Part shown: in pieces, positions 41,092 to 50,008 of the stretch | Numbering within the stretch: the stretch's first letter is position 1 | Layout of the letters: each line of letters opens with the position of its first letter | NCBI GenBank assembly: GCA_023425025.1 | Contig: JAFADG010000016.1 | Span: 62,001-126,000 of the forward strand | Reading direction: 5' to 3' | Source of the DNA: Bacillota bacterium | GTDB taxonomy: Bacteria; Bacillota; Clostridia; Christensenellales; Aristaeellaceae | DNA: 64,000 bases | Position numbers and translations under genes: made by a program | The notes under the pieces: generated by a model | Seen by the model: only the letters and a program-made list of their open reading frames with translations | What the model was told of the DNA's origin: nothing | Databases searched by the model: none

Positions 41092-42725
41092 AGCTTTTCT
41101 TCAAGGAAGCGCAGTATCAGATCATGGATCTCCCGGCTCCAGAAGCTGTCCTCGTGGGGTGCGCCATCCACGCACACGGCCTGTGCATCCGCGCCGTGGT
41201 CATAGAGCCTGCGGTACATGACCTCCATCTGATCGATGGGCACCAGCGGGTCGGCGCTGCCGCTGAGCAATAGGAAGGGCGGATAGGTATGGCCTTCCTT
41301 TACGTGATTCACCGGGCTCATGTCGTGAAAGACCTGCCGTGCATCGTTTGCGCCCACCAGCGCCCGGAAGATTTCGCCGTGGGGGCCTTCGGGCACATCG
41401 CCGCCCAGCAGCCGGCCCAGGTCCGTGGGGCCGAAGCATTCCACCACGGCTTTCACCGCGTCGGATTCCCCGTTGTATTCCTCTGTCTTATATGCGGGGT
41501 CGTCGCCGGTCAGGCCAACAAGCAGCGCGGTGTTGCCGCCGGAGGATGTGCCCCAGATGCCGACGCGGTCCTTGTCGATGTTGTATTCTTCCGCCTTGCC
41601 GCGTAAAAAGCGGATGGCTGTCTTCACGTCCTGCAAAAAGGCGGGGAAGGGGTGGCCTTCCAGGCAGTTGCGATGGGTGACCATGGCCACGGCGATGCCG
41701 TTTTGGGCATACCAGGCCATCTGGCCCATTTCATACCCAAGATCGGGGAAGGTCCACGCGCTGCCCTGCACAAACACCACAAGGGGAACGGGCCGCGCTT
41801 TTTCCTTTACGCCCCAGGGGGTGATCAGCGCAAGGGACAGGGGTTGCCCGGAGGCGGTGGAAAAGACGATGTTCTGCCGGATATCGGCCATGCCTTCCAG
41901 GGAAGGGTTGTTTTTCACATGCAGTATGGGGGGATAGGGAGGCCGTATGCCCCGCTCGATGTCCAGGTTGGTCCGGTTGTAAATGATCTTATGGGTGCCC
42001 TCCGGGTTGACGGGGTGGGCCATGTCCGTGCGGCCAAACCAGGGATAGGGCATATCCTGTTCGCATTTGCCGTTCAGCAGCTCGTTTGCGCCCCTGAGCA
42101 GCTCTTCCGCCAGCGCTTTGTCTTCCGGGCCTTTGCTGTGACCGGTGAAGATCAGGTCAAATTCGCTGCCATGGTTTTCAATAAGCGCGGCAAGGGATTG
42201 CTTCAATACCGAAAGAGGCAGGGAATGCTCCAGCTGCATCCAAAGGTGGCCGATCACCGCGTCGCCGGAAAACAGCATTCTGTGCTTGCGGCACAAAAGC
42301 GCCACGCAGCCGGGGGTATGGCCCTTGACGGGAATGACCCCAAGCGCAATGCCGCCCAGGTCGAACACCGCATCCTCCAAAAGGGGCAAAAGCCTGGCGG
42401 GTTTTAGCCCCTGCTTTTTCAATTCCTCCGCTGCCGGCGGGAAGGCAAAGCTCATATCATGCAGTGCAAAGTCGGCCGGGTGCAGATAGGCTTGTTCAAA
42501 ATAGACATTGCCGAAGATGTGGTCGCCGTGGCCGTGGGTGTTCACTACGGTAATGGGCAGCGGCGTCAGCTCTTTGACGATTTCCTTTAGATTTTCCATG
42601 CCGTTCACGGTGTCAATCAGCAGTGCACGCTCGCGGCCTGTGACGAGATAGCAGGTGGATTCGCCGGCATCGTCGATCAGATATACATCCTCATTGATGC
42701 GCTTTACATTTGCTCTGCGTGCCAT
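41088..42725 (-). CDS. Metallo-beta-lactamase-fold/alpha-beta-hydrolase fusion
   Basis: A 545-residue fusion. Residues 1-230 form a metallo-beta-lactamase-fold hydrolase with the metal motif NTHGHGDH, the later His in VKGHTPGC and FSGDAV, and GHSKG at the end. Residues 270-545 form an alpha/beta hydrolase of the BD-FAE/esterase kind, with nucleophile motif GTSSGG, an oxyanion segment (VVFVQGSAW), Asp in SGSADPLVP and His in APHEDSFW. Both active sites look intact. GAGAGG precedes ATG 42725. It is translationally coupled to the glycosyltransferase gene, which hints at a role in surface glycan or glycolipid ester processing; that is inference. Confidence 0.82.
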   Translation of the reverse strand: MARRANVKRINEDVYLIDDAGESTCYLVTGRERALLIDTVNGMENLKEIVKELTPLPITVVNTHGHGDHIFGNVYFEQAYLHPADFALHDMSFAFPPAAEELKKQGLKPARLLPLLEDAVFDLGGIALGVIPVKGHTPGCVALLCRKHRMLFSGDAVIGHLWMQLEHSLPLSVLKQSLAALIENHGSEFDLIFTGHSKGPEDKALAEELLRGANELLNGKCEQDMPYPWFGRTDMAHPVNPEGTHKIIYNRTNLDIERGIRPPYPPILHVKNNPSLEGMADIRQNIVFSTASGQPLSLALITPWGVKEKARPVPLVVFVQGSAWTFPDLGYEMGQMAWYAQNGIAVAMVTHRNCLEGHPFPAFLQDVKTAIRFLRGKAEEYNIDKDRVGIWGTSSGGNTALLVGLTGDDPAYKTEEYNGESDAVKAVVECFGPTDLGRLLGGDVPEGPHGEIFRALVGANDARQVFHDMSPVNHVKEGHTYPPFLLLSGSADPLVPIDQMEVMYRRLYDHGADAQAVCVDGAPHEDSFWSREIHDLILRFLEEKL

Positions 42726-43000
42726 CAAAGTGTCCTCTCCCATATTCGTATTTTGCCTGCCGGCAGCACGGTGGCGTGGAATTGCCTGCCGGAAGGCCTT
42801 CATCATGCCGCATCCTTTTTTGTTATGCAGAGAATCGCGTGGAAATGCATGGCATAATTGTATCACGCCCCCTTCTGTCTGTAAACCGCCGTCGGCCTTC
42901 CCATTTTTCCGCCGGCGGAATAGTATGTAGGGCGGGGAACTCTCCGCAGCATTTACTACGACAGACATGCATCAGTACAAAAGGGAAGGAGACCCCCATC

Positions 43001-43195
43001 GTGCAGAGCAGATGGAAATCAAAGGTGGTATGGGCATCCATCCTTGCCACCGCGCTGACCCTGCTGGGAAACCTGGGCCTGTACGAGGCTCTTGGCATTG
43101 AAAAGGAACCCCTGCAGCATATCATTGACGCCGCTTTGACCATGCTTGTGGCTTTCGGCGTGCTCAATAACCCCACGGATGCGGAGCATTTTTAA
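43001..43195 (+). CDS. Orphan phage-type holin
   Basis: A 64-residue protein with two hydrophobic segments (VVWASILATALTLLGNLGLY and IIDAALTMLVAFGVL) and the conserved ending GVLNNPTDAEHF. This is the phi-LC3/Phage_holin_1 layout, in which N-N/D-P-T after the second helix is typical. It starts at GTG 43001 after GGAAGGAG. No endolysin, tail or packaging genes are nearby, so it is either a stranded phage gene or a domesticated holin. Confidence 0.75.
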   Translation: MQSRWKSKVVWASILATALTLLGNLGLYEALGIEKEPLQHIIDAALTMLVAFGVLNNPTDAEHF

Positions 43196-43215
43196 GATAT
43201 ACGGCAAAAGATAAA

Positions 43216-43252
43216 GGCGGCTGTGTCGAAGGAAATCTTCGGCACAGCCGCC
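43216..43252 (-). terminator. Bidirectional terminator between holin and anti-sigma operon
   Basis: GGCGGCTGTG and CACAGCCGCC plus five more pairs form a stem of about 15 bp with a 5-base loop. On the minus strand TTTATCTTTT follows, ending the ECF/anti-sigma operon; on the plus strand it lies 20 bases after the holin. Confidence 0.78.
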
Positions 43253-43295
43253 GGGTTGTGTGAAGACGGCGTTCATGCGGGATGTGCTTCCTGGC

Positions 43296-44594
43296 TTATG
43301 GCTGTTCCACCAGTTCTACCCGAATCACATCTTCCAAAGTGTAGGTATACCATCTGTCCCTTTTCAGATCATGTTCTGCCGTCCAATCCCATTTATTCTT
43401 AACGACAGACGGCGTGATCAGGATCGCCGCAGGCATATTTCCCGACACAGGCTCCAGCTCAATCTGATAATCGAAATAGTCCAGATCCGACCCGCTGCTG
43501 CGACTTCTGCCCCCGTTCAAAAACTCCATCGTATCTGCATTCAGCACGATCAGGTCGCGGTAAAGAGGATGGTTTTCATTCATCGGTTTGTCTTTGTTTT
43601 TGGGATATACCTGTATATACATCGTGCCGCCGGTCTGCATGTATACCATGCGGGTGATGATTAAGGTGAAGCTATCCATTTCAAAGGTGGTCTTTGCGGG
43701 CTGTACCTGCCTGACGGGCTTGGGTTCCAGGGTGATGGTGAACTTCACTGGCTGTATGGCGGTAAGCTTGGCCCAGCCAAGCTTTTCATATGCCCGCCGG
43801 TAATCCTCGCCCGTATAGACATCAATGGTTTGCTCGTCCGCCACAAACCAGTTCAGATTACACAAGCCGTTCCTGTCGGTAGGCAGATGGCTCCCTTCCC
43901 GTAACCGGGCATACTCCTCTTTGGTAGGATTGCTGCTGTCATTGATCAGGGCCGGAGGATTCAAAAGTTCCCATAGATATAAATCACAGGTGATATCCAC
44001 CATTTCCCCCCGCTTTAAGGGATATTCACCGTAGTGTAGATTTGCAAAGGTGCCAAAGCAGTTGACGTTTACGGGCATGGGGCTGTCTTCCGCATCGCCG
44101 CCCAATATATAGGCCGATGTGTGATCGGTTGATTGGAAGGAGGTTTCCGCATCCACGTTCACATACTGCCCGTTGATTTGAAAGCGGGACATGGTAACCA
44201 TCACCTGACGGCCTGTGGTATTGGAGACAGCCCATTGCAGATGAAGCTTTTCGCCGTCGTACAGGTACTCGTTCAGCGTAACCGCTACGCCTGCAGCCGT
44301 TACCGTTGCCTCGGGTTTTTCGATGGCTTCTTGCAATTCCTTTGGCACAGTTGCATCCTTGCCAAACATCAGGCTGACCAGATTTGATTGTGTCAGCGCG
44401 ATCGCTGCGCTTATCATAAGCAAAATCAGGATCACCGCGACGACCAGCGCGGCGGATATTTTTTTCTTCATGACAGGCTGCTCCTTTCTTTGGGCAAGGT
44501 CATGCAATGTGTTTTGAACGGTGTGATGAAAGTCCTGGGATGTGGGCGGATAGAGTGCTTGCAGCCGCTGTGCGGTCAGGTTCAGTTTTCGCAT
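43296..44594 (-). CDS. Transmembrane anti-sigma-factor-like protein (DUF4179-like)
   Basis: A 432-residue single-pass protein: about 42 cytosolic residues, a membrane helix (AALVVAVILILLMISAAIAL), and a large extracytoplasmic domain starting with immunoglobulin-like strands as in DUF4179/DUF5643 proteins paired with ECF sigma factors. It overlaps the sigma gene by 13 bases. The C-terminal 75 residues (YFDYQIELEPVSGNMPAAIL to TYTLEDVIRVELVE) are matched by the broken gene at 45382-45709, so a paralogous pair once existed beside it. Confidence 0.78.
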   Translation of the reverse strand: MRKLNLTAQRLQALYPPTSQDFHHTVQNTLHDLAQRKEQPVMKKKISAALVVAVILILLMISAAIALTQSNLVSLMFGKDATVPKELQEAIEKPEATVTAAGVAVTLNEYLYDGEKLHLQWAVSNTTGRQVMVTMSRFQINGQYVNVDAETSFQSTDHTSAYILGGDAEDSPMPVNVNCFGTFANLHYGEYPLKRGEMVDITCDLYLWELLNPPALINDSSNPTKEEYARLREGSHLPTDRNGLCNLNWFVADEQTIDVYTGEDYRRAYEKLGWAKLTAIQPVKFTITLEPKPVRQVQPAKTTFEMDSFTLIITRMVYMQTGGTMYIQVYPKNKDKPMNENHPLYRDLIVLNADTMEFLNGGRSRSSGSDLDYFDYQIELEPVSGNMPAAILITPSVVKNKWDWTAEHDLKRDRWYTYTLEDVIRVELVEQP

Positions 44595-45070
44595 GCTGCA
44601 CCCACCCCCTTATTCTTCAGCGTTGCTTTTAGCTTTTGGCGCGCGCGGAACAGACGGTTTTTGACCGCCACCAGGGAGATGCCCAAGGATTGGGCGATCT
44701 CCCGTTCCAAATAGTTTTCCATGTAGTGCAAAAGCAGTGGTGTTCTCAGCGTCTCCGGCAGGGCGTCGATGGCCGCCTTCAATTCCGTATCCTCCGGAAG
44801 ATAGGCTTCGCCGGCTACCTCAAACGCTTCCGCCGGTATCACCCTCTGCCTGTGCCTTTGTATGTTGCGGCACTCGTTGATGATGATGCGGGTAAGATAG
44901 GGCCGGAAGCTTTCGGGGCGTATTTGTTCTTTTAACGCCCATGCCTTGCACAGCCCCTGCTGCACGGCATCCTGGGCATCCTGCTGGGAGCGCAGGATGC
45001 TCATGCACAGCCTGTACAGCGTAGGCGTCATGGCTGTGACCTCGCTTGTAAACGTTTCGCCGGATATCAT
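44582..45070 (-). CDS. ECF RNA polymerase sigma factor
   Basis: A 162-residue sigma factor with region 2 (DAQDAVQQGLCKAWAL) and region 4 (LPETLRTPLLLHYMENYLER, then EIAQSLGISLVAVKNRLFRAR). GGAGG precedes ATG 45070. It forms an operon with the anti-sigma-like gene, overlapping by 13 bases. This is the second ECF pair in the window; it is not closely similar to the first. Confidence 0.88.
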   Translation of the reverse strand: MISGETFTSEVTAMTPTLYRLCMSILRSQQDAQDAVQQGLCKAWALKEQIRPESFRPYLTRIIINECRNIQRHRQRVIPAEAFEVAGEAYLPEDTELKAAIDALPETLRTPLLLHYMENYLEREIAQSLGISLVAVKNRLFRARQKLKATLKNKGVGAACEN

Positions 45071-45304
45071 GTGGCCTCCGTCGGTAGATCAAATGCATTT
45101 GAATAGAATAGCTGCGCGCTGGTTTCCTATCGCTTATTATACGGGAGAACGATCCGAATGGTTAGGCGGGATTGGGATTTTTTTCTTTGGAGGGAAACTG
45201 TTCAATATACAATCAGTAGTTGCTTACATGCGACGATAAAGAATACCTGGTGGGCAGAAACGCCTGAAAAGGCAAAGCCATGTCTGAATCGGGTTGAAAA
45301 CCTA

Positions 45305-45337
45305 CCCCGCCCTGCTTGAAACACAGGGCGGGGTTTT
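45305..45337. terminator. Strong hairpin in the 45.07-45.38 kb gap
   Basis: CCCCGCCCTG (45305-45314) and CAGGGCGGGG (45324-45333) form a perfect 10-bp stem followed by TTTT on the plus strand. On the minus strand it lies 45 bases past the end of the broken anti-sigma gene and probably served that lost operon. The rest of the 311-bp gap has the promoter area of the ECF gene and no ORF I can support. Confidence 0.72.
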
Positions 45338-45381
45338 GTCTGCGCTCCCTGAAACCTTGATGGAAGAACGCACGGCTTCCT

Positions 45382-45709
45382 TTATTCCAGATCTACTCGG
45401 ACCGCATCTTCCATAATGTACGTGTAATAGCTGTCGTTGCTATCAGGAGAGGAAGCATCCGGATAGATATTGGTACGGTCCTGGTCCCAGGCAGGATTCG
45501 CCACCATTGGCACGGGGAGGATGGCCGTTGGCGTGCTGCCTGCCACTGGCTTGAGAATGATGGTATATTCGGCAGCATCTGCGTTCTCCACCACCATAGA
45601 TATGTGGGCGCTTAACAAAGCACATGCGCAGCAGGCTGTCCTGATACGTTTGCATCAGGCGCTCGATTTCCGCCGGGCGGTCCATGGCCTGCACGGCCAA
45701 GCAATCCAT
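45382..45709 (-). pseudogene. Remnant of a third ECF sigma/anti-sigma operon
   Basis: A start with a good ribosome binding site (GGGAGGTGA before ATG 45709) reads about 32 residues with the look of an ECF sigma N-terminus (AEIERLMQTYQDSLLRMCFV). The frame then loses meaning, and a second frame (45618-45382) reads about 70 residues clearly homologous to the C-terminus of the anti-sigma protein at 43296 (EYTIILKPVAGSTPTAILPV, then YYTYIMEDAVRVDLE). The middle of both genes is gone and the join is out of frame. It is a deletion wreck, not a functional gene. Confidence 0.75.
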
Positions 45710-45886
45710 CCGCTCACCTCCCTGCCCAATAGACGCAAAATACAATGATTTTTTGCATATCCGAATCCATATTTTTCAAAAAATACTTTACACGATAAAA
45801 AGAAAGGGCGCAAGAAATACCGGGTAGGGTTCTGCTCCGCATAACCTGCCGGATTTTTTCCAAGCTATCAAAAGGAGGTGGTTTTC

Positions 45887-46357
45887 ATGTCCATCACATT
45901 TTCACAAAAGGAAACGATGCTGCTAAACGACCTGAAAAACCATGAGGTCCTTTGCATCGAAAAGTATACAGCCTATGCCAGGCAGGCACAGGACCCGCAA
46001 TTGAAGCAGCTGTTTTCCACCTATGCCGCACAGGAGCAGCAGCATTTGGACACTCTGAATCAAATCGCCGCAGGCCAGGTGCCCAATATGGCAAGCCAGG
46101 GGCAGGACCAGCAGCAGGCGGCGCCCAACGTGCCGTCGGGGATTCATGCCGGTATGGCCAATCAAAACGACGCCGCGCTGTTAAGCGATATGCTGATGGC
46201 GGAAAAGTATGTATCCGGCGCGTACAATACGGCCATCTTTGAATTCCGGGATACCAACGTGCGCAGCGCCCTCAACCATATCCAAAAGGAAGAGCAGCAG
46301 CACGGCGAGGGCGTGTTCAATTACATGCAGCAAAAGGGCATGTACCAGATGCAGTAG
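45887..46357 (+). CDS. Spore coat protein, Coat F/ferritin-like family
   Basis: A 156-residue, mostly helical protein: helix pair LLNDLKNHEVLCIEKYTAYA and LFSTYAAQEQQHLDTLNQI, a Gln/Ala-rich middle, then a second helix pair with AEKYVSGAYNTAIFEF and HIQKEEQQHGEGVFNYM. This is the layout of the CotF-like coat proteins in Clostridia, four-helix bundles related to ferritins, with E-x-x-x-x-x-H pairs. AAAGGAGGTG stands 7 bases before ATG 45887. Its presence is direct evidence that the organism sporulates. Confidence 0.85.
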   Translation: MSITFSQKETMLLNDLKNHEVLCIEKYTAYARQAQDPQLKQLFSTYAAQEQQHLDTLNQIAAGQVPNMASQGQDQQQAAPNVPSGIHAGMANQNDAALLSDMLMAEKYVSGAYNTAIFEFRDTNVRSALNHIQKEEQQHGEGVFNYMQQKGMYQMQ

Positions 46358-46393
46358 CGTGCCCTGGCAGCCGGCCAACGGGGTGGCTCCGTT

Positions 46394-46448
46394 CCAATAC
46401 ATAAAAGCACCGCTTGCCATGATGCCGGCGGTGCTTTTCATGTATTGG
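46394..46448 (+). terminator. Long terminator after the coat protein gene
   Basis: A stem of about 20 bp with one bulge: CCAATACAT-AAAAGCACCGC against GCGGTGCTTTT-CATGTATTGG. The inner part with its TTTT works as a terminator 46 bases past the coat gene. Confidence 0.85.
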
Positions 46449-46559
46449 AAAGCACACTGTTACCGGGCGGGAGGAACGCTCTCTTTTTCTTTGGCACTTT
46501 GATTCGCGCTTTGTTTTTTGCTATAATGCAGGGAACGGATCACAAAAGGAGCTGGGTGC

Positions 46560-47015
46560 ATGACAAATACAAAGAACGACGCGCAACTGAGCAATGGTCA
46601 ACGGGTGTGGCAGTTTATCAAATTCACGCTGTTTTCCATATCGGCAGGCGTTATACAGGCGGCAAGCTTTGCATTGCTCAGTGAGAACACCGGGTTTCCC
46701 TACTGGCCCAGCTATTTGATCGCTCTGGTTCTGAGCGTTGTATGGAATTTCACCTTCAACCGGCGCTACACCTTTAAATCCGCGGCCAATATTCCCAAGG
46801 CCATGACGCTGGTGTTTTTATACTACGCTGTATTCACGCCTGTCAGCACCTGGTGGGGCGACGCGCTCACCGGCATCGGCTGGAATGAGTACATTGTGCT
46901 GGGCGGCACCATGGTGATCAATTTTGTTACTGAGTTTTTGTTTCAAAGCCTGGTGGTATTTCAAAAGACAATGAATACCAATGATATTGCCAAGCGTGAA
47001 GAGCAGGGCAGATAA
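46560..47015 (+). CDS. GtrA-family membrane protein
   Basis: A 151-residue protein with four membrane helices: FIKFTLFSISAGVIQAASFA, an SYLIALVLSVVWNFTFNRRYTF motif (the N-F-x-x-N-R-x-x-x-F is the GtrA signature), and two later helices. GtrA proteins are thought to flip polyprenyl-phosphate sugars across the membrane for wall or surface glycan decoration. AAAGGAG precedes ATG 46560. It could serve the GT-C enzyme at 39211-41091, but the two are not adjacent. Confidence 0.87.
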   Translation: MTNTKNDAQLSNGQRVWQFIKFTLFSISAGVIQAASFALLSENTGFPYWPSYLIALVLSVVWNFTFNRRYTFKSAANIPKAMTLVFLYYAVFTPVSTWWGDALTGIGWNEYIVLGGTMVINFVTEFLFQSLVVFQKTMNTNDIAKREEQGR

Positions 47016-47049
47016 GAACGTTTCCAAGCAAGGTGAACATAATGGAAAA

Positions 47050-47076
47050 TGCCGCTCTTTCGGGCGGCAATTTTTT
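47050..47076 (+). terminator. Terminator after the GtrA gene
   Basis: TGCCGC and GCGGCA form a 6-bp stem with an 8-base loop and are followed by A and six T residues. Confidence 0.8.
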
Positions 47077-47196
47077 GTTGCATGGGCGGCATTATTCTGG
47101 ATATTGCGGAAAGCATTACGCCTGCTGCTCCGTTTTTTTCGCCTTCTTCCAGGACCCTGCGCCCATCGTGCCCAGCGTCACCCCGATAAACAGTAT

Positions 47197-48363
47197 TCAC
47201 CCTACGGCGGGAGAGAAAATCAGCAGCGCCCCAAGCCCTGCGGCAAGCATGACGATCAGGCTCCGCAGCCAACTATTCCTCATGCATTTGAACGCACCGG
47301 CGAGCCCCAGCAGCGCGTTGCCGATGAAAAACGTATTGGCGATGCCCACCACAAAGCTCAGCGTTATTATGCCGGATTCCAAAAGCGCAATCATCGCGCA
47401 ATGAATAACAGTCAGCGAAAGGATAGATGCCATCGGCGCACGGCTGCCGGGCTTTTGCGCAAGGAAGGCCGGCAGCCGTCTGTCCCCGGCCCGGGCTGCC
47501 ATTTGCCGTGCGACGGCGCCCAGCACCATCAATATGGTGCAATAGCACAGCGCCAGCGCCGCCGCGCCCAGCAGATAGGGCGCCGCGCCATGAAACAGGG
47601 GAATCATGACGGCGTTCAGGCTCACATCCGCCCCGGAAATGACCTGCGGGCTGCTTTGCAATGCGTATGTTACCACAAAATACACAAACACCACGGCAAA
47701 TACGCTTGCTTTCATGGCCCGCGGGAGGGTGCGCCTGGGGTTTTGCACATCCTCCACATAGTTGCCAATCACTTCCCAGCCGATGATGGCCCAGAACAGG
47801 ATCAAAAGCGTGGAGCCAAGGGTGTATAGATCCGGCAAGCCCGTGGACAGCGGGGCAAGGCCATGCACCGCCAGGCTGTATATGCCGCCGGCCGCCAGTA
47901 TAACGGCAGTCAGGGAGGACAGAACGAGCGTTACGCTGCCCATGACGCGTATGCCGCACAAAAGCACCAGCACATTGATAAACAGAAACGCAAGCGGGAT
48001 CGCGGCAGGAGGCAGCGCCTCCGCCGGCAGCATGCCCTTCACATAGTCGGCCGCCGTCTCGGCCACCGCTACCGGCCCAAAGCATACGGCCGCAATCAGG
48101 TAATTGGCCGAAAGCTCCCGAAACCTCTTCCCCAGCGCCTCGCCAATCATCTGGCTCACGCCCTCATTGGTGGTGGCCATCATGCTCATGCGGGTAAACA
48201 CATAGGCAAACCCCGTACCCAGCAGCATCATCAACACCCAGGCGTATAGGGCGTAACCGCCCAGCGCCTTAAACGCCATAGCGGGCAGCACCACAATGCC
48301 GGAGCCCAACACCGGCCCCACCATCAAACCGCTGAGCGACAGGGCATTCAGCTTCTTTTTCAT
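47197..48363 (-). CDS. APC-superfamily amino acid permease
   Basis: A 388-residue membrane protein with about eleven helices. The first helix has the broken-helix substrate motif (SLSGLMVGPVLGSGIVVLP, with G-S-G-I), typical of the APC fold. The length is slightly short for the family (about 420-450), the last helix being followed by only a few residues. GGAGGAAG precedes ATG 48363. A LysR gene starts 128 bases away on the other strand, so expression is probably controlled by it. The amino acid carried is unknown. Confidence 0.87.
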   Translation of the reverse strand: MKKKLNALSLSGLMVGPVLGSGIVVLPAMAFKALGGYALYAWVLMMLLGTGFAYVFTRMSMMATTNEGVSQMIGEALGKRFRELSANYLIAAVCFGPVAVAETAADYVKGMLPAEALPPAAIPLAFLFINVLVLLCGIRVMGSVTLVLSSLTAVILAAGGIYSLAVHGLAPLSTGLPDLYTLGSTLLILFWAIIGWEVIGNYVEDVQNPRRTLPRAMKASVFAVVFVYFVVTYALQSSPQVISGADVSLNAVMIPLFHGAAPYLLGAAALALCYCTILMVLGAVARQMAARAGDRRLPAFLAQKPGSRAPMASILSLTVIHCAMIALLESGIITLSFVVGIANTFFIGNALLGLAGAFKCMRNSWLRSLIVMLAAGLGALLIFSPAVG

Positions 48364-48490
48364 GAAAATACTTCCTCCCGCAGCCATTATACGGGCAGGC
48401 GGACTATTTGTAAAATTGAAAATTATTATAGAGGATATCAACAAATTCGATCATGTGGTATGATAAGGAAAAAGCAATCTGGAGGCCGCC

Positions 48491-49366
48491 ATGGACATAC
48501 GCAATTTCAAAACCTTCAAAAAGATTGTGGAAACAGGCAGCTTTTCCAGGGCGGCGGAGCAATTGGGCTACGCCCAGTCCACCGTCACCTTCCACATACA
48601 AGCCATCGAGGGCCATTACCGTAGGCCCCTGTTCAGCCGCATCGGCGGAGCGATTGAACTGACGGATTTTGGCCAAAGCATTTTGGGCCAGGTGGATGCG
48701 CTTTTGGACGCCTACGAGGCGGTGGAGTGCGCGTCCGCCGGCAACCCGCCGCCTAAGGGTACGCTGAAAATCGGCACACCGGAATCGCTGCTGCTATACC
48801 GCCTGCAGGATATCATACGGGATTTCAAGCAGGCCTTTCCCCAGGTGGAGACGATCATCAGCATCGACCTGTGCCCCGTTATGCGGGATAAGGTGATCGC
48901 CGGAGAGCTGGATATGGCTGTTCTTTTGCAGCCGGAGTACCAGTATACCCAGCTTTCCACCCTGCTGCTCAAAAAAGAGGACATGTGCTTTGTGGCCCCG
49001 CCGGACTATACCGGGGAGGATTTTCTGCCCATTGGCGCGCAAATGGTGCTGTACACCGAAAAGGAATGCACCTACCGGGAGGTGTTTGCAAATTACCTGC
49101 AGGGGCAAAGGTTTTATCCCACCAACGTGCTGGAAACCGGTAGCGTGGAAGTGATCAAGCGCTACATTCAAACCGGTATGGGCATCTCCTATTTGCCTAT
49201 GTACGCGGTTCGTGAGGATGGGAAAATAGGCAGGCTGCGTCTCGCACATCATGATTCCCCTGTGGAATTCTATACCCAGATCATCCACCACAAGAATAAG
49301 TGGCTGAACCCCGCCGCCAAAGCCTTTCTGGATCTGTGCCGGGAGCGGGCCGGAACGTGGGAATAG
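48491..49366 (+). CDS. LysR-family transcriptional regulator
   Basis: A 291-residue LysR regulator: an N-terminal winged helix (MDIRNFKTFKKIVETGSFSR, then AAEQLGYAQSTVTFHIQAIE) and a two-lobe effector-binding domain from about residue 90 (GTLKIGTPESLLLYRL). GGAGG lies 5 bases before ATG 48491. It is divergent from the APC permease, the usual position of a LysR regulator relative to its target. The intergenic region (48364-48490) is AT-rich and would hold both promoters; I did not find one clear T-N11-A site to single out. Confidence 0.9.
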   Translation: MDIRNFKTFKKIVETGSFSRAAEQLGYAQSTVTFHIQAIEGHYRRPLFSRIGGAIELTDFGQSILGQVDALLDAYEAVECASAGNPPPKGTLKIGTPESLLLYRLQDIIRDFKQAFPQVETIISIDLCPVMRDKVIAGELDMAVLLQPEYQYTQLSTLLLKKEDMCFVAPPDYTGEDFLPIGAQMVLYTEKECTYREVFANYLQGQRFYPTNVLETGSVEVIKRYIQTGMGISYLPMYAVREDGKIGRLRLAHHDSPVEFYTQIIHHKNKWLNPAAKAFLDLCRERAGTWE

Positions 49367-49435
49367 CCGAGGAAGCCTGTCCGCATATGATAAACTGCAT
49401 ACCGGCGCAAGCCGGAAGGAAAGGAGAGGGAGCAA

Positions 49436-50005
49436 GTGGGTACAAAGCTAAGCAAAAAAACCTTATCCCGGTCAGACTGGTCGAGGGTGGTGAAACGGGA
49501 ATATGCCTGGATGGATGTTTGCGATGAACAGTTTTGCGGGCAGGCATCCTTGATACTGATTGAGGAAGTGACGGTACCCCTTGAAAAAACGTATGACGGC
49601 ATCACGGTGAAAATCGTGGATCAGGGGTACTGCTGGCTACAGCTCGCCCCCGAAGGCAAAACCTATTGGCTGACAGTGATGATCGGCGCGGCCGGCAGCA
49701 TTGTTTCTTACTATTTTGATATTACGGACCGCAATGTGCTGCTGGAAAACGGTGACTCCTATTTTATGGATATGTTCCTGGATGTGGTGCTGCTGCCGGG
49801 CGGCAGGCTGTACCTGCTGGATGAGGATGAATTGGCAGATGCCCTTGAGCAGGGCGAGATCAGTCAGGAGCAGTTCGACATGGCTTATCAAACAGCCCGC
49901 ACGCTGCTTGCCCAGCTTCAAAACCGTGAAAAGGGGCTGGAAGATTATTGCTTGAAAACAGTTGCGGCGCTTGGGGCAAAGCTATCTATACGAAAGGAGG
50001 AATGA
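49436..50005 (+). CDS. DUF402-domain protein (FomD/Ntdp-like)
   Basis: A 189-residue protein with the DUF402 fold: GYCWLQLAPEGKTYWLTVMI, then an acidic cluster YYFDITDRNVL and SYFMDMFLDVVLLPGGRLYL with LDEDELADAL. Characterised relatives (FomD, Ntdp) are divalent-metal nucleotide hydrolases, and the D-x-x-D plus DEDE acidic residues match their metal site. It starts at GTG 49436 after GGAGAGGGAG. The HD-domain gene follows after 3 bases, suggesting two nucleotide hydrolases in one operon. Confidence 0.78.
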   Translation: MGTKLSKKTLSRSDWSRVVKREYAWMDVCDEQFCGQASLILIEEVTVPLEKTYDGITVKIVDQGYCWLQLAPEGKTYWLTVMIGAAGSIVSYYFDITDRNVLLENGDSYFMDMFLDVVLLPGGRLYLLDEDELADALEQGEISQEQFDMAYQTARTLLAQLQNREKGLEDYCLKTVAALGAKLSIRKEE

Positions 50006-50008
50006 AAT

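Noticed and set aside
45071..45304. Possible riboswitch or small RNA before the plus-strand hairpin at 45305
   Set aside because: I could not match it to the core of a cyclic-di-GMP, cobalamin, THF or purine riboswitch, and no plus-strand gene depends on it. The hairpin is explained by the broken minus-strand operon.
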